DNA from: Pseudomonas sp. 30_B
GTDB taxonomy: Bacteria > Pseudomonadota > Gammaproteobacteria > Pseudomonadales > Pseudomonadaceae
Length of the DNA stretch: 64,000 nucleotides
NCBI RefSeq assembly: GCF_017491605.1
Contig: NZ_JAFGYY010000023.1
Span: 24,540-88,539 of the forward strand
Reading direction: 5' to 3'
Below, one piece after another: positions 44,616 through 58,362 of this stretch; position 1 is the first letter of the stretch, and each line of letters opens with the position of its first letter. The notes beneath the pieces are model-generated. The model was given only the letters and a program-made list of their open reading frames with translations, had not been told where the DNA came from and searched no databases. A program made the position numbers and the translations under genes.

Positions 44616-46840
44616 CAGTTCTTCTCCTCGGCGACGCGGATGCCCGCGCCGGAGGCCAGCCCGAGGAAGTTCGGGAAGGAGGTCGCGACGTTGGCGCAGT
44701 CGTGGATGCGGATCGGCGCGCCGGCACGCAGGGAGGCCACGCTGAAGGACATGGCGATACGGTGGTCGCCATGGCTCCAGACTTCGCCGCCGCCATAGCT
44801 GCCGCCGTCGATGATGATGCCGTCCGGGGTCGGCTCGCACTTCACGCCCAGAGCGATCAGGCCATCGGCCATGACCTGGATGCGGTCGGATTCCTTCACG
44901 CGCAGCTCTTCAGCACCGCGCAGGACGGTGCGGCCCTGGGCGTTGGCGGCGGCGACGAAGAGTACCGGGAATTCGTCGATGGCCAGCGGCACCAGGTCTT
45001 CGGGGATGTCGATGCCCTTCAGTTGGGCCGAGCGCACGCGAATGTCGGCAACCGGCTCGCCGCCCACTTCACGCTGGTTTTCCAGGGTGATGTCGGCGCC
45101 CATGAGCTTGAGGATGTTGATGACGCCGGTGCGGGTCGGGTTGATGCCGACGTGCTCCAGGGTCAGGTCGGAACCTTCGGCGATGCTCGCCGCGACCAGG
45201 AAGAAGGCAGCCGAGGAGATGTCGGCCGGGACCTCGATGGAGGTGGCGGTCAGCTTGTGGCCGGACTCGACGCGGGCGGTGGCGCCTTCGACATCGACCG
45301 GGTAGCCGAAGCCGCGCAGCATGCGCTCGGTATGGTCGCGGGTCGGAGCCGGCTCGGTGGTGGAGGTCTGGCCGGCTGCATAGAGGCCGGCGAGCAGCAG
45401 GCAGGATTTCACCTGGGCGCTGGCCATTGGCATGTCGTAATGCATGCCGGTGAGCTTCTTGCCGCCACGAATGGTCAGCGGCGGACGGCCTTCGGGGCCG
45501 GTCTCGATCACCGCGCCCATCTCGCGTAGCGGCTTGGCGACGCGGTTCATCGGACGCTTGGACAGCGACGGGTCGCCGGTCAGGGTGGAGTCGAACGGCT
45601 GGGCCGCCAGCAGGCCGCTGAGCAGGCGCATGGAGGTGCCGGAGTTGCCCAGGTAGATCGGACCGGGCGGCGGCTTCAGGCCGTGCAGGCCAACGCCGTG
45701 GACGGTCACGCGGCCGTGGTGCGGGCCTTCGATGACCACGCCCATGTCGCGGAACGCCTGAATGGTGGCCAGGGCATCTTCGCCCTCGAGGAAGCCTTGC
45801 ACCTCGGTCGTGCCTTCGGCCAGGGAGCCGAGCATGATCGAGCGGTGGGAGATGGACTTGTCGCCCGGTACGCGAACACGTCCGGACAGGCGGCCACCCG
45901 GCTGGGCCAGGAAAATCAGGTCATTGTTATGCATGGCGTCCACATAGGCCCGTTGGGCCAGGATTTTGCTGAAATGCTCGCGGGCAACCCGGGCGCGGGT
46001 GAAGACGCCCATCAGTTGCTGCCCGTCCCCCTTGTCGACGGCCTCGCGCAGGGCGTCGAGGTCGTCACGGAATACGTCGAGGATGCGCAGCACCGCCCCG
46101 CGGTTGGCGAGGAAGATGTCGTGCCACATCACCGGGTCGCTGCCGGCGATCCGCGTGAAGTCGCGGAAGCCACCGGCGGCATAGCGGAAGATTTCCAGAT
46201 TCTCGCTGCGTTTGGCCAGCGAGTCGACCAGCGTGAAGGCCAGCAGGTGCGGCAGGTGGCTAGTCGCCGCCAGGACTTCGTCGTGGTGCTCGACGTCCAT
46301 CTGCTCAACATCCGCGCCCAGCCCACGCCAAAGCGACTCGATGCAATTGACCGCATCTGCGTCGGCATTATCCAGTGGCGTGAGGATGACTTTATGACGG
46401 CGGAACAGTTTCGCGTTGGCCGCCTCCACCCCGCTCTGCTCGGAGCCGGCGATGGGATGGCCAGGAATGAAGCGCGCCGGCATGCCACCAAACACCGCCT
46501 TCGCGGCACGCACCACATTGCCCTTGGCGCTGCCCACGTCGGTGAGGATGGCGTTGCCGAGGTCGAAGGTGGCGAGTTCGCCGAGGACCTTCTCCATGGC
46601 CAGGATCGGCACGGCGAGCTGGATCACGTCGGCGTCGCGGCAACCGGCTGCGAGGCTTTCCTCGCAGCGGTCGACCACGCCCAGCTCCACCGCCAGGCGG
46701 CGGGTTTCCGGGTCACGGTCGACGCCAACCACTTCCTCGAACAGCCCCTTCTGGCGGATACCCTTGGCGAAGGACCCGCCGATCAGGCCGAGCCCCACCA
46801 CCACCAGGCGGCGGAGCTTGTGCGACTGGACATCAGGCAC
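44615..46840 (-). CDS. tyrA/aroA: Fused prephenate dehydrogenase / 3-phosphoshikimate 1-carboxyvinyltransferase (TyrA-AroA)
   Basis: A 741-residue bifunctional protein. Residues 1-300 are a TyrA-type dehydrogenase with the NAD(P) loop VVGLGLIGGSFAKG (15-27) and the catalytic-histidine region ATSHLPHLLAF. From about 305 the EPSP synthase begins (GRVRVPGDKSISHRSIML), with LYLGNSGTSMRLLSG-type and DHRIAMSFSVASLRAG segments. It joins the step before chorismate to the step from prephenate towards tyrosine. The start is GTG 46840, with AAGGTG upstream, overlapping hisC by 8 bp. The fusion is usual in Pseudomonas. Confidence 0.95.
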   Translation of the reverse strand: MPDVQSHKLRRLVVVGLGLIGGSFAKGIRQKGLFEEVVGVDRDPETRRLAVELGVVDRCEESLAAGCRDADVIQLAVPILAMEKVLGELATFDLGNAILTDVGSAKGNVVRAAKAVFGGMPARFIPGHPIAGSEQSGVEAANAKLFRRHKVILTPLDNADADAVNCIESLWRGLGADVEQMDVEHHDEVLAATSHLPHLLAFTLVDSLAKRSENLEIFRYAAGGFRDFTRIAGSDPVMWHDIFLANRGAVLRILDVFRDDLDALREAVDKGDGQQLMGVFTRARVAREHFSKILAQRAYVDAMHNNDLIFLAQPGGRLSGRVRVPGDKSISHRSIMLGSLAEGTTEVQGFLEGEDALATIQAFRDMGVVIEGPHHGRVTVHGVGLHGLKPPPGPIYLGNSGTSMRLLSGLLAAQPFDSTLTGDPSLSKRPMNRVAKPLREMGAVIETGPEGRPPLTIRGGKKLTGMHYDMPMASAQVKSCLLLAGLYAAGQTSTTEPAPTRDHTERMLRGFGYPVDVEGATARVESGHKLTATSIEVPADISSAAFFLVAASIAEGSDLTLEHVGINPTRTGVINILKLMGADITLENQREVGGEPVADIRVRSAQLKGIDIPEDLVPLAIDEFPVLFVAAANAQGRTVLRGAEELRVKESDRIQVMADGLIALGVKCEPTPDGIIIDGGSYGGGEVWSHGDHRIAMSFSVASLRAGAPIRIHDCANVATSFPNFLGLASGAGIRVAEEKN

Positions 46841-47945
46841 GGGCGAGCACCTTGGCCAGCGCTTCGAGGAAGCGGGCGTTCTCGGCTGGCAGGCCGATGG
46901 AGATGCGCAGGTGCTGCGGCATGCCGTAGCCGCCCACCGGACGGACGATCACGCCTTCGGCGAGCAGGGCCTGGTAGACCGGGCCGGCGTCGCGCTTCAG
47001 ATCGACGGCAATGAAGTTGCCCTTGGAGGGGATCCACTGCAGGTCCAGGGCACGCAGGCCGTTTTCCAGCTGCACCATGCCCTCGTCATTGATGCGTTTG
47101 CCCTCGGCCAGGTATTCGGCGTCGTCCAGCGCGGCACAGGCGGCGGCCAGGGCCAGGCTGTTGACGTTGAACGGCTGGCGCACGCGGTTGAGCACGTCGG
47201 CGACCTGCGCCGAGGAGATCGCGTAGCCGACGCGCAGCGACGCCAGGCCGTAGGCCTTGGAGAAGGTGCGCGACACCAGCAGGTTCGGGTAGCGGGCCAG
47301 GTACTTCAGGCCGTCCGGCAGCTCCTCGCCTTCGGCGTATTCGATGTAGGCCTCGTCGAGCACCACCAGGACGTTCTCCGGAACCTGCGACAGGAAGCGC
47401 TCCAGCGCGTCCGGGCCGAACCAGGTGCCGGTGGGGTTGTTGGGGTTGGCGATGAAGACCACGCGGGTGTTGGCATCGATGGCCGCCAGCATGGCTTCCA
47501 GGTCATGGCCCCAGTCCTTGGCCGGCACGACCTTGCCCTGGGCGCCAACGGCCTGGGTGGAGATCGGGTAGACGGCGAAGGCGTACTGGCTGAACACGGC
47601 GTTCAGGCCGGGCGCGAGGTAGGCGCGGGCCACCAGGTCGAGGATATCGTTGGAGCCGTTGCCCAGGGTCACCTGCGCGGCGCCGACGCCACAACGGGCG
47701 GCCAGGCGGCTCTTCAGCTCGAAGCCGTTGCCATCGGGGTAGCGGGTCAGCTCGGCCAGTTCGGCGCGGATGGCTTCGAGCGCCTTCGGGCTCGGGCCGA
47801 GCGGGTTCTCGTTGCTGGCCAGCTTGATGATGCCGGCGGGGTCGAGATTCAGCTCGCGCGCCAGTTCATCGACCGGCTTGCCGGGAACATAGGGGGAAAG
47901 CTTCTGCACGCCCGGCTGGGCCAGGGCAAGGAAATCACAGCTCAT
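46833..47945 (-). CDS. hisC: Histidinol-phosphate aminotransferase (HisC2 type)
   Basis: A 370-residue class I/II PLP aminotransferase. KLASNENPLGPSP, FIANPNNPTGTW and the PLP-lysine segment SRTFSKAYGLASLRVGY are diagnostic. Placed between pheA and tyrA/aroA, it probably serves as an aromatic aminotransferase as well as or instead of histidine synthesis; Pseudomonas usually has another hisC in the his operon. It lies 80 bp after pheA and overlaps tyrA/aroA. Confidence 0.93.
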   Translation of the reverse strand: MSCDFLALAQPGVQKLSPYVPGKPVDELARELNLDPAGIIKLASNENPLGPSPKALEAIRAELAELTRYPDGNGFELKSRLAARCGVGAAQVTLGNGSNDILDLVARAYLAPGLNAVFSQYAFAVYPISTQAVGAQGKVVPAKDWGHDLEAMLAAIDANTRVVFIANPNNPTGTWFGPDALERFLSQVPENVLVVLDEAYIEYAEGEELPDGLKYLARYPNLLVSRTFSKAYGLASLRVGYAISSAQVADVLNRVRQPFNVNSLALAAACAALDDAEYLAEGKRINDEGMVQLENGLRALDLQWIPSKGNFIAVDLKRDAGPVYQALLAEGVIVRPVGGYGMPQHLRISIGLPAENARFLEALAKVLARA

Positions 47946-48025
47946 GGGAAGGCCTCAGGCTTGGCGCTCCAGGCCGCAGGTTCGGCTCGCCCCTTTCGAA
48001 GCGCCGCCTGCGGCCTGCAGCAGAA

Positions 48026-49123
48026 TCAAAGAACCGCTTTCGGGTAGGAACCCAGCACCTTCAGGGCAACGGCTTCGCTGCTGATCTTTTCCAGCACGTC
48101 CTTGATCAGCGGGTCCTTGTGGTGGCCAACGAAGTCGATGAAGAACACGTAGGTCCACTTGCCGCTGCGCGACGGACGGGTCTCGATGCGGGTCAGGTCG
48201 ATGCCGTTGGTGTGGAACGGCACCAGCAGCTCGTGCAACGCGCCCGGCTTGTTGCGCATGGAGACGATGATGGAAGTCTTGTCGTCGCCGGTGGGCGGCA
48301 CTTCCTGATTGCCGATCATGAGGAAGCGCGTGGAGTTGTCCGGGCGGTCCTCGATCTTCTCGTGCAGCTTGTCCAGGCCGTACAGGCTGGCCGCCATGTC
48401 GCCGGCAATCGCCGCGCTGTTCCACTCGCTCTTCACCCGCTTGGCGGCGTCGGCGTTGCTGGAAACCGCCACGCGCTCGACGTTCGGGTAGTGCGCGTCC
48501 AGCCATTTGCGGCACTGGGCCAGGGACTGGGCGTGGGAATAGATGCGGGTGATGTTGCTGGTCTTGGTGTTCTCGCCCACCAGCAGGTGGTGGTGGATGC
48601 GCAGCTCCACCTCGCCGCAGATCACCATGTCGTGCTCGAGGAAACTGTCGAGGGTGTGGTTGACCGCACCCTCGGTGGAGTTTTCCACCGGCACCACGCC
48701 GAAGTTCACCGCACCGGCGGCGACTTCGCGGAACACTTCGTCGATGGCCGCCATCGGCGTGCTGATCACCGCGTGGCCGAAGTGCTTGAGCGCCGCGGCC
48801 TGGGTGAAGGTGCCCTCCGGGCCGAGGTAGGCCACTTTCAGCGGCTGCTCCAGGGCCAGGCAGGAGGACATGATCTCGCGGAACAGACGCGCGACTTCCT
48901 CGTTGTCCAGCGGGCCCTTGTTCAGCTCCATGATGTGCTTGAGCACCCAGGCCTCGCGCTCGGGCCGGTAGAACACCGGCTTCTCGCCTTCGGCCAGGGA
49001 AGCCATCTTCACCCGCGCCACGTCGGTGGCGCAGCGGGCGCGTTCGCTGATCAGCTCGAGGATCTTCTCGTCGAGGCTGTCGATGCGTACGCGCAAAGCC
49101 TTGAGCTGGTCAGCGTCGCTCAT
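48026..49123 (-). CDS. pheA: Bifunctional chorismate mutase / prephenate dehydratase (P-protein)
   Basis: A 365-residue enzyme: AroQ-type chorismate mutase (1-90, LRVRIDSLDEKILELISERA), prephenate dehydratase (about 95-275, YLGPEGTFTQAAA and PVENSTEGAVNHTLD), and a C-terminal ACT domain (about 285-360, KPGALHELLVPF and IETRPSRSGKW) for phenylalanine feedback; ETRP stands for the usual ESRP. The ATG overlaps the serC stop codon by one base (TGATG). Confidence 0.96.
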   Translation of the reverse strand: MSDADQLKALRVRIDSLDEKILELISERARCATDVARVKMASLAEGEKPVFYRPEREAWVLKHIMELNKGPLDNEEVARLFREIMSSCLALEQPLKVAYLGPEGTFTQAAALKHFGHAVISTPMAAIDEVFREVAAGAVNFGVVPVENSTEGAVNHTLDSFLEHDMVICGEVELRIHHHLLVGENTKTSNITRIYSHAQSLAQCRKWLDAHYPNVERVAVSSNADAAKRVKSEWNSAAIAGDMAASLYGLDKLHEKIEDRPDNSTRFLMIGNQEVPPTGDDKTSIIVSMRNKPGALHELLVPFHTNGIDLTRIETRPSRSGKWTYVFFIDFVGHHKDPLIKDVLEKISSEAVALKVLGSYPKAVL

Positions 49124-50208
49124 CAGCCGTGCTCCTTCTCGAACTCGGCCATGTAGCCGACCAGGGCTTCGATGGCGTCCAGGCCCAGGGCGTTATAGAT
49201 GGAGGCACGCATGCCGCCCACCGAACGGTGGCCCTTCAGGTTGAGCAGGCCGCGCGCGTCGGCGCCTTCGAGGAAGGCCTTGTCGAGCTTCTCGTCGGCC
49301 AGGCGGAACGGCACGTTCATCCAGGAACGGGCGCTGGGCTGGATCGGGTTGGTATAGAAGTCGCTGCTGTCGATGAAGCCGTACAGCATGTCCTTCTTGG
49401 CGCGGTTGCGCTTCTCCATGGCGTCGACGCCACCCTGCTCCTTCAGCCACTGGAAGACCAGGCCGGAGAGGTACCAGGAATAGGTCGCCGGGGTGTTGTA
49501 CATGGAGCCGTTATCGGCGGCGACCTTGTAGTTGAGCATGGTCGGGCAGATGCTGCGGGCGCGGCCCAGCAGGTCTTCACGAACGATGACGACCACCAGG
49601 CCGGATGGGCCGATGTTCTTCTGCGCGCCGGCGTAGATCAGGCCGAACTTCGACACGTCGATCGGGCGGGAGAGGATGTCCGAGGACATGTCCACCACCA
49701 GCGGGACATCACCGACTTCCGGAATCCAGTCGAACTCCAGGCCGCCGATGGTCTCGTTGGACGCGTAGTGCAGGTAGGCAGCGTCCTTGGACAGGTTCCA
49801 CTCGTTCTGCCCGGGGATGGCGAAGTAGTCGTACTTGGATGCGCTGGCAACCACGTTGACGTTGCCGTAGCGGCGAGCCTCTTCGATGGCCTTCTTCGAC
49901 CAGATGCCGGTTTCCACGTAGTCCGCCACGCCGTCTTCGGGCAGCAGGTTCAGCGGAATCTCGGCGAACTGCTGGCTGGCGCCGCCCTGCAGGAACAGCA
50001 CCTTGTAGTTCGACGGCACGCCCATCAGGTCGCGCAGGTCCTGCTCGGCCTTCTCGGCGATGGCCACGTAGTCGTCGCTGCGGTGGCTCATCTCCATGAC
50101 CGACAGGCCCTTGCCCTGCCAATCCAGCAGCTCGGCGCGGGCGCGCTCCAGCACCTCGGTGGGAAGCGCCGCGGGACCGGCGCAGAAGTTAAAGGCTCGC
50201 TTGCTCAC
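49123..50208 (-). CDS. serC: Phosphoserine aminotransferase
   Basis: A 361-residue PLP enzyme converting 3-phosphohydroxypyruvate and glutamate to phosphoserine; it also serves pyridoxine synthesis. RAFNFCAGPAALP at the N terminus, LFLQGGASQQFAEIP, and the PLP-lysine region IYAGAQKNIGPSGL are clear. GTG 50208 is preferred to GTG 50214 because homologues start MSKRAFNF and GAGA then sits 6 nt upstream. It lies 14 bp after gyrA and overlaps pheA. Confidence 0.95.
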   Translation of the reverse strand: MSKRAFNFCAGPAALPTEVLERARAELLDWQGKGLSVMEMSHRSDDYVAIAEKAEQDLRDLMGVPSNYKVLFLQGGASQQFAEIPLNLLPEDGVADYVETGIWSKKAIEEARRYGNVNVVASASKYDYFAIPGQNEWNLSKDAAYLHYASNETIGGLEFDWIPEVGDVPLVVDMSSDILSRPIDVSKFGLIYAGAQKNIGPSGLVVVIVREDLLGRARSICPTMLNYKVAADNGSMYNTPATYSWYLSGLVFQWLKEQGGVDAMEKRNRAKKDMLYGFIDSSDFYTNPIQPSARSWMNVPFRLADEKLDKAFLEGADARGLLNLKGHRSVGGMRASIYNALGLDAIEALVGYMAEFEKEHG

Positions 50209-50222
50209 ATCCACTCTCGCTA

Positions 50223-52997
<2,775 letters not shown>

Positions 52998-53231
52998 GAG
53001 AAGCCTGGTTCCTTTTTCAAATGTGACTCCGCCACGCCCGTCCTGGGCCCGGCGGAGCGCGGCGCGCCATCAAAGCGCCACCGACTCTCTACAAATCAAC
53101 GACTTATTGCGCTGATCCGCGATGCTGAAGGGGGTGCGAAAACGCCCCCCGAAGAACCGTCGGAGCTTACCACAAGCCAGGGTCAAACCCTACCCTCGCC
53201 CAAGCCCCACGATGAATTGCCGCAGGCCCCG

Positions 53232-54308
<1,077 letters not shown>

Positions 54309-54460
54309 GGAACACCTCGTCATTCGAATGGAATCGCGGGCCATTCCCGGCCCCCAGAAATCTTCCCGCAAGCGGGTAAAAGCGCCGAGTATACCGAGCC
54401 TGCGGCAGCGGTGCTCGGCTATACTCCGGCGCACTCTCCGCCGCGCCCAGGATGCGCTTC

Positions 54461-55786
54461 ATGCCCACCGCCAAAGCCCCGCTCGACCTGCTTCTGCTCC
54501 CTACCTGGATCGTCCCCGTGGAACCTGCCGGCATCGTCTTGAGCGATCATGCCCTGGGCATCCGCGACGGCCGCATCGCCCTGCTCGCCCCGCGCGCCGA
54601 AGCCCTGCGCCACCCGGCCACGGAAACCCGCGAGCTGCCGGGCATGCTGCTCGCCCCCGGCCTGATCAACGCCCACGGTCATGCGGCGATGAGCCTGTTC
54701 CGTGGCCTGGCGGACGACCTGGCGTTGATGACCTGGCTGCAGGAGCACATCTGGCCGGCGGAAGCCAAATGGGTCGGCGAGGACTTCGTCCGCGACGGCA
54801 CCGAACTGGCCATCGCCGAGCAGCTCAAGGGCGGCATCACCTGCTTCTCCGACATGTACTTCCATCCGCAGGTGGCTTGCGAGGCGGTGCACAAGGCCGG
54901 CGTACGCGCGCAGATCAGCGTGCCGGTGCTGGACTTCCCAGTGCCCGGCGCCCGCGACGCCGACGAGGCGATCCGCCAGGGCCTGGCGCTGCGCGACGAC
55001 CTCAAGCACCACCCGCGCATCAAGGTCGCCTTCGGCCCCCACGCACCCTACACGGTGAGCGACGACAAGCTGGAAAACATCCTGATGCTCGCCGAGGAGC
55101 TGGATGCGGGCATCCACATGCACGTCCACGAGACCGCCTTCGAAGTCCAGCAGGCGCTGGAGAAGAACGGCGAGCGGCCGCTGGCCCGCCTGCACCGCCT
55201 CGGTCTGCTCGGCCCGCGCTTCCAGGCCGTGCACATGACCCAGGTGAACGACGACGACCTGGCCATGCTGGTGGAAACCAACAGCTCGGTGGTGCACTGC
55301 CCCGAATCCAACCTCAAGCTGGCCAGCGGTTTCTGCCCGGTAGAGCGCCTGTGGCAGGCCGGCGTCAACGTCGCCATCGGCACCGACGGCGCCGCCAGCA
55401 ACAATGACCTGGACCTGCTCGGCGAAACCCGTACCGCAGCCCTGTTGGCCAAGGCCGTCGCCGGCCAGGCCACCGCGCTGGACGCCCACCGCGCCCTGCG
55501 CATGGCCACCCTGAACGGCGCCCGCGCCCTGGGCATGGAGCAGGAAACCGGCAGCCTGGAACTGGGCAAGGCCGCCGACCTGACCGCCTTCGACCTCTCG
55601 GGCCTGGCCCAGCAACCGGTCTATGAGCCGGTTTCCCAGCTGATCTACGCCAGCGGCCGCGACTGCGTGCGCCACGTCTGGGTCGGCGGCAAGCAACTGC
55701 TGGACGACGGCAAGCTCACCCGCCTGGACGAGGAGCGCCTGATCGCCGTGGCCGGCGAGTGGGGCCGCAAGATCGCCGGCGCCTGA
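54461..55786 (+). CDS. mtaD: 5'-methylthioadenosine / S-adenosylhomocysteine deaminase
   Basis: A 441-residue amidohydrolase with metal ligands in NAHGHAAMSLF, MHVHETAFEVQ and GTDGAASNNDLDLLGE. The orthologous P. aeruginosa protein (PA3170) deaminates MTA to methylthioinosine, feeding the MTI phosphorylase route, which makes the methylthioribose-1-phosphate used by the divergent MtnA. Two in-frame ATGs exist (54452, 54461); the second has the better-spaced AGG. Confidence 0.9.
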   Translation: MPTAKAPLDLLLLPTWIVPVEPAGIVLSDHALGIRDGRIALLAPRAEALRHPATETRELPGMLLAPGLINAHGHAAMSLFRGLADDLALMTWLQEHIWPAEAKWVGEDFVRDGTELAIAEQLKGGITCFSDMYFHPQVACEAVHKAGVRAQISVPVLDFPVPGARDADEAIRQGLALRDDLKHHPRIKVAFGPHAPYTVSDDKLENILMLAEELDAGIHMHVHETAFEVQQALEKNGERPLARLHRLGLLGPRFQAVHMTQVNDDDLAMLVETNSSVVHCPESNLKLASGFCPVERLWQAGVNVAIGTDGAASNNDLDLLGETRTAALLAKAVAGQATALDAHRALRMATLNGARALGMEQETGSLELGKAADLTAFDLSGLAQQPVYEPVSQLIYASGRDCVRHVWVGGKQLLDDGKLTRLDEERLIAVAGEWGRKIAGA

Positions 55787-55932
55787 GCCCAGTCCTTGAG
55801 CAGCGCGGCCCGGATACGGGCCGACGCTGCGACAATCTGTCATGCCGCACCCCATCTGCCGTACGAAGCTGGCATCATAGGCGGCATTCGTTTTTCAGCT
55901 TTCAAGCCAGCTTTTTGAAGAATAGGGACACC

Positions 55933-56631
55933 ATGAGCAACGTCGACCACGCCGAGATCGCCAAATTCGAGGCCCTCGCCCACCGCTGGTGGGACCGCGA
56001 AAGCGAGTTCAAGCCCCTGCACGACATCAACCCGCTGCGGGTCAACTGGATCGACGAGCGCGTCAGCCTCGCCGGCAAGAAGGTGCTCGACGTCGGCTGC
56101 GGCGGCGGCATCCTCAGCGAAGCCATGGCCCAGCGCGGCGCCACCGTCACCGGCATCGACATGGGCGAAGCGCCCCTGGCAGTCGCCCAGCTGCACCAGC
56201 TGGAATCCGGCGTGCCGGTGGAATACCGCCGTATCACCGCCGAGGAGCTGGCCGAAGAGATGCCAGAGCAATTCGACGTGGTGACCTGCCTCGAGATGCT
56301 CGAACACGTGCCGGACCCGGCCTCGGTCATCCGCGCCTGCCACAAGATGGTCAAGCCCGGCGGCCAGGTGTTCTTCTCCACTATCAACCGCAACCCGAAG
56401 GCCTACCTGTTCGCCATCGTCGGCGCGGAATACGTGATGCGCCTGCTGCCGCGCGGCACCCACGACTTCAAGAAGTTCATCCGCCCCTCCGAGCTGGGCG
56501 CCTGGTCGCGCGACGCCGGCCTTGCGGTCAAGGACATCATCGGCCTGACCTACAACCCGCTGACCAAGCACTACAAGCTGGCCGACGACGTTGACGTCAA
56601 CTACATGATCCAGACCCTGCGCGAGGAGTGA
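55933..56631 (+). CDS. ubiG: Ubiquinone biosynthesis O-methyltransferase UbiG
   Basis: A 232-residue SAM-dependent methyltransferase acting on both O-methylation steps of ubiquinone synthesis. VLDVGCGGGILSEAMAQRGA is SAM motif I, and the membrane-association segment FAIVGAEYVMRLLPRGTHDFKKFI is present. AGGGACACC precedes the ATG. It is the first gene of ubiG-mupP-yciK. Confidence 0.96.
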   Translation: MSNVDHAEIAKFEALAHRWWDRESEFKPLHDINPLRVNWIDERVSLAGKKVLDVGCGGGILSEAMAQRGATVTGIDMGEAPLAVAQLHQLESGVPVEYRRITAEELAEEMPEQFDVVTCLEMLEHVPDPASVIRACHKMVKPGGQVFFSTINRNPKAYLFAIVGAEYVMRLLPRGTHDFKKFIRPSELGAWSRDAGLAVKDIIGLTYNPLTKHYKLADDVDVNYMIQTLREE

Positions 56632-56636
56632 ATCGC

Positions 56637-57305
56637 ATGCTCAAGGCGGTTCTCTTCGACATGGACGGCACGCTGCTCGACACCGCGCCGGACTTCATCG
56701 CCGTCTGCCAGGCGATGCTCAAGGCCCACGGCCGCGCGCCGATCGACGACCAGCGCATCCAGGATGTGGTCTCCGGCGGCGCCCGCGCCATGGTCGCCGC
56801 AACCTTCGACATGGACCCGGAAGCCCCCGGCTTCGAGCCTCTGCGCCAGGAGTTTCTCGATCGCTACCAGGAGCACTGCGCCGTCTTCACCCGCCCCTAC
56901 GACGGCATGCCCGAGCTGCTGGCCAGCATCGAGCAATCGCGGCTGATCTGGGGCGTGGTGACCAACAAGCCGGTGCGCTTCGCCGCGCCGATCATGGAGC
57001 AACTGGGCCTGGCCGAACGTTCCGCCGTGCTGGTCTGCCCGGACCACGTGACCCGGAGCAAGCCGGACCCGGAAATGCTCCTGCTGGCCTGCAGCCAGCT
57101 GAAGGTCGACCCGTCCGAAGTGCTGTTCATCGGTGACGACCTGCGCGACATCGAGTCAGGCCGCGCCGCCGGGACCAAGACCGCAGCCGTGCGCTACGGC
57201 TACATCCACCCGGACGACAACCCCGCGCACTGGGGCGCCGACGTCATCGTCGACCAGCCCCGCGACCTGGTGGCAGTTCTCGACCGCGCCCTCTGCTCCT
57301 GCTGA
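56637..57305 (+). CDS. mupP: N-acetylmuramic acid 6-phosphate phosphatase MupP (HAD family)
   Basis: A 222-residue HAD phosphatase with FDMDGTLLDT (Asp8, Asp10), VVTNKP (motif II), KPDPEMLLLAC (motif III) and FIGDDLRDIESG (motif IV). Position after ubiG and similarity to PA3172 identify the peptidoglycan-recycling phosphatase that dephosphorylates MurNAc-6-P, although older annotations call it phosphoglycolate phosphatase. The ATG lies 5 nt after the ubiG stop codon, whose GAGGAG serves as ribosome binding site. Confidence 0.88.
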   Translation: MLKAVLFDMDGTLLDTAPDFIAVCQAMLKAHGRAPIDDQRIQDVVSGGARAMVAATFDMDPEAPGFEPLRQEFLDRYQEHCAVFTRPYDGMPELLASIEQSRLIWGVVTNKPVRFAAPIMEQLGLAERSAVLVCPDHVTRSKPDPEMLLLACSQLKVDPSEVLFIGDDLRDIESGRAAGTKTAAVRYGYIHPDDNPAHWGADVIVDQPRDLVAVLDRALCSC

Positions 57306-57363
57306 GCCCCATTCCCGCGAGCCCGTCGTGTACCGCACTGACGGGCTCCGCCAAGGAGAAACC

Positions 57364-58107
57364 ATGTTCGACTATTCCGCCCGCCCCGACCTGCTCAAGG
57401 GCCGCGTGATCCTGGTGACCGGTGCCGGCCGTGGCATCGGCCGGGCCGCCTCGCTCACCTTCGCCGCCCACGGCGCCACCGTGCTGCTGCTGGGCAAGAC
57501 CGAAGACTTCCTCAACGAGGTGTACGACGAGATCGTCGCCGCCGGCCATCCGGAACCGGTGGTGATTCCGCTGAACCTGGAAACCACCCTGCCGCACCAG
57601 TACGACGAACTGGCAGCCATGATCGAGAAGGAATTCGGCAAGCTCGACGGCCTGCTGCACAACGCCTCGATCCTTGGCCTGCGCTCGCCCATCGAGCAGA
57701 TTTCCACTGACAACTTCACCCGCGTCATGCAGGTGAACGTCAACGCCATGTTCAGCCTCACCCACACCCTGCTGCCGCTGCTCAAGCTCTCCGAGGACGC
57801 CTCGGTGGTCTTCACCTCCAGCAGCGTCGGCCGCAAGGGTCGCGCCTACTGGGGCGCCTACGCGGTGTCGAAGTTCGCCACCGAAGGCCTGATGCAGGTG
57901 CTGGCGGACGAGTGCGAGGACATCTCCAGCGTCCGCGCCAACAGCGTCAACCCCGGCGCCACCCGTACCGCCATGCGCGCCCATGCCTATCCGGGCGAGA
58001 ACGCGTTCAACAACCCGCTGCCCGAAGACATCATGCCGGTCTATCTGTACCTCATGGGCCCGGACAGCAAAGGCGTGAACGGCCAGGCCTTCAACGCCCA
58101 GGACTGA
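57364..58107 (+). CDS. yciK: YciK-type short-chain dehydrogenase/reductase
   Basis: A 247-residue SDR protein. The cofactor motif is TGAGRGIG (19-26), the structural motif is LLHNAS (NNAG position) and the catalytic tetrad includes YAVSK. The C-terminal MPVYLYLMGPDSKGVNGQ is typical of YciK. Physiological substrate unknown. AAGGAG precedes the ATG, 58 bp after mupP. A GC-rich hairpin follows. Confidence 0.9.
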   Translation: MFDYSARPDLLKGRVILVTGAGRGIGRAASLTFAAHGATVLLLGKTEDFLNEVYDEIVAAGHPEPVVIPLNLETTLPHQYDELAAMIEKEFGKLDGLLHNASILGLRSPIEQISTDNFTRVMQVNVNAMFSLTHTLLPLLKLSEDASVVFTSSSVGRKGRAYWGAYAVSKFATEGLMQVLADECEDISSVRANSVNPGATRTAMRAHAYPGENAFNNPLPEDIMPVYLYLMGPDSKGVNGQAFNAQD

Positions 58108-58120
58108 CGTCCCGAACCAC

Positions 58121-58148
58121 GGCGCCCTCGCCCCGCATCGAGGGCGCC
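58121..58148 (+). terminator. Hairpin after yciK
   Basis: GGCGCCCTCG pairs perfectly with CGAGGGCGCC around an 8-nt loop, 13 nt after the yciK stop codon. There is no clear T run directly after it, so factor-independent termination is uncertain. Confidence 0.5.
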
Positions 58149-58362
58149 CGCACTCCGCCGGTTTTCTGGCTACTCGTCATTTATCTCCCCAGTAAAGTGC
58201 CATCATTTCGCCAGTCTTCTGACGAATCTTCCCTCTCTTTGGAACCCAAACGGCCTTCGGTCGGTCCATAAGCCCTCTTTTCGAGACTTTTCGAGGGCTG
58301 GCACGGAAATCGCTCTGTCCCTCCTGTCGCCGTATGAAACGCGTCAGAGGTTGCCTCGCGCC

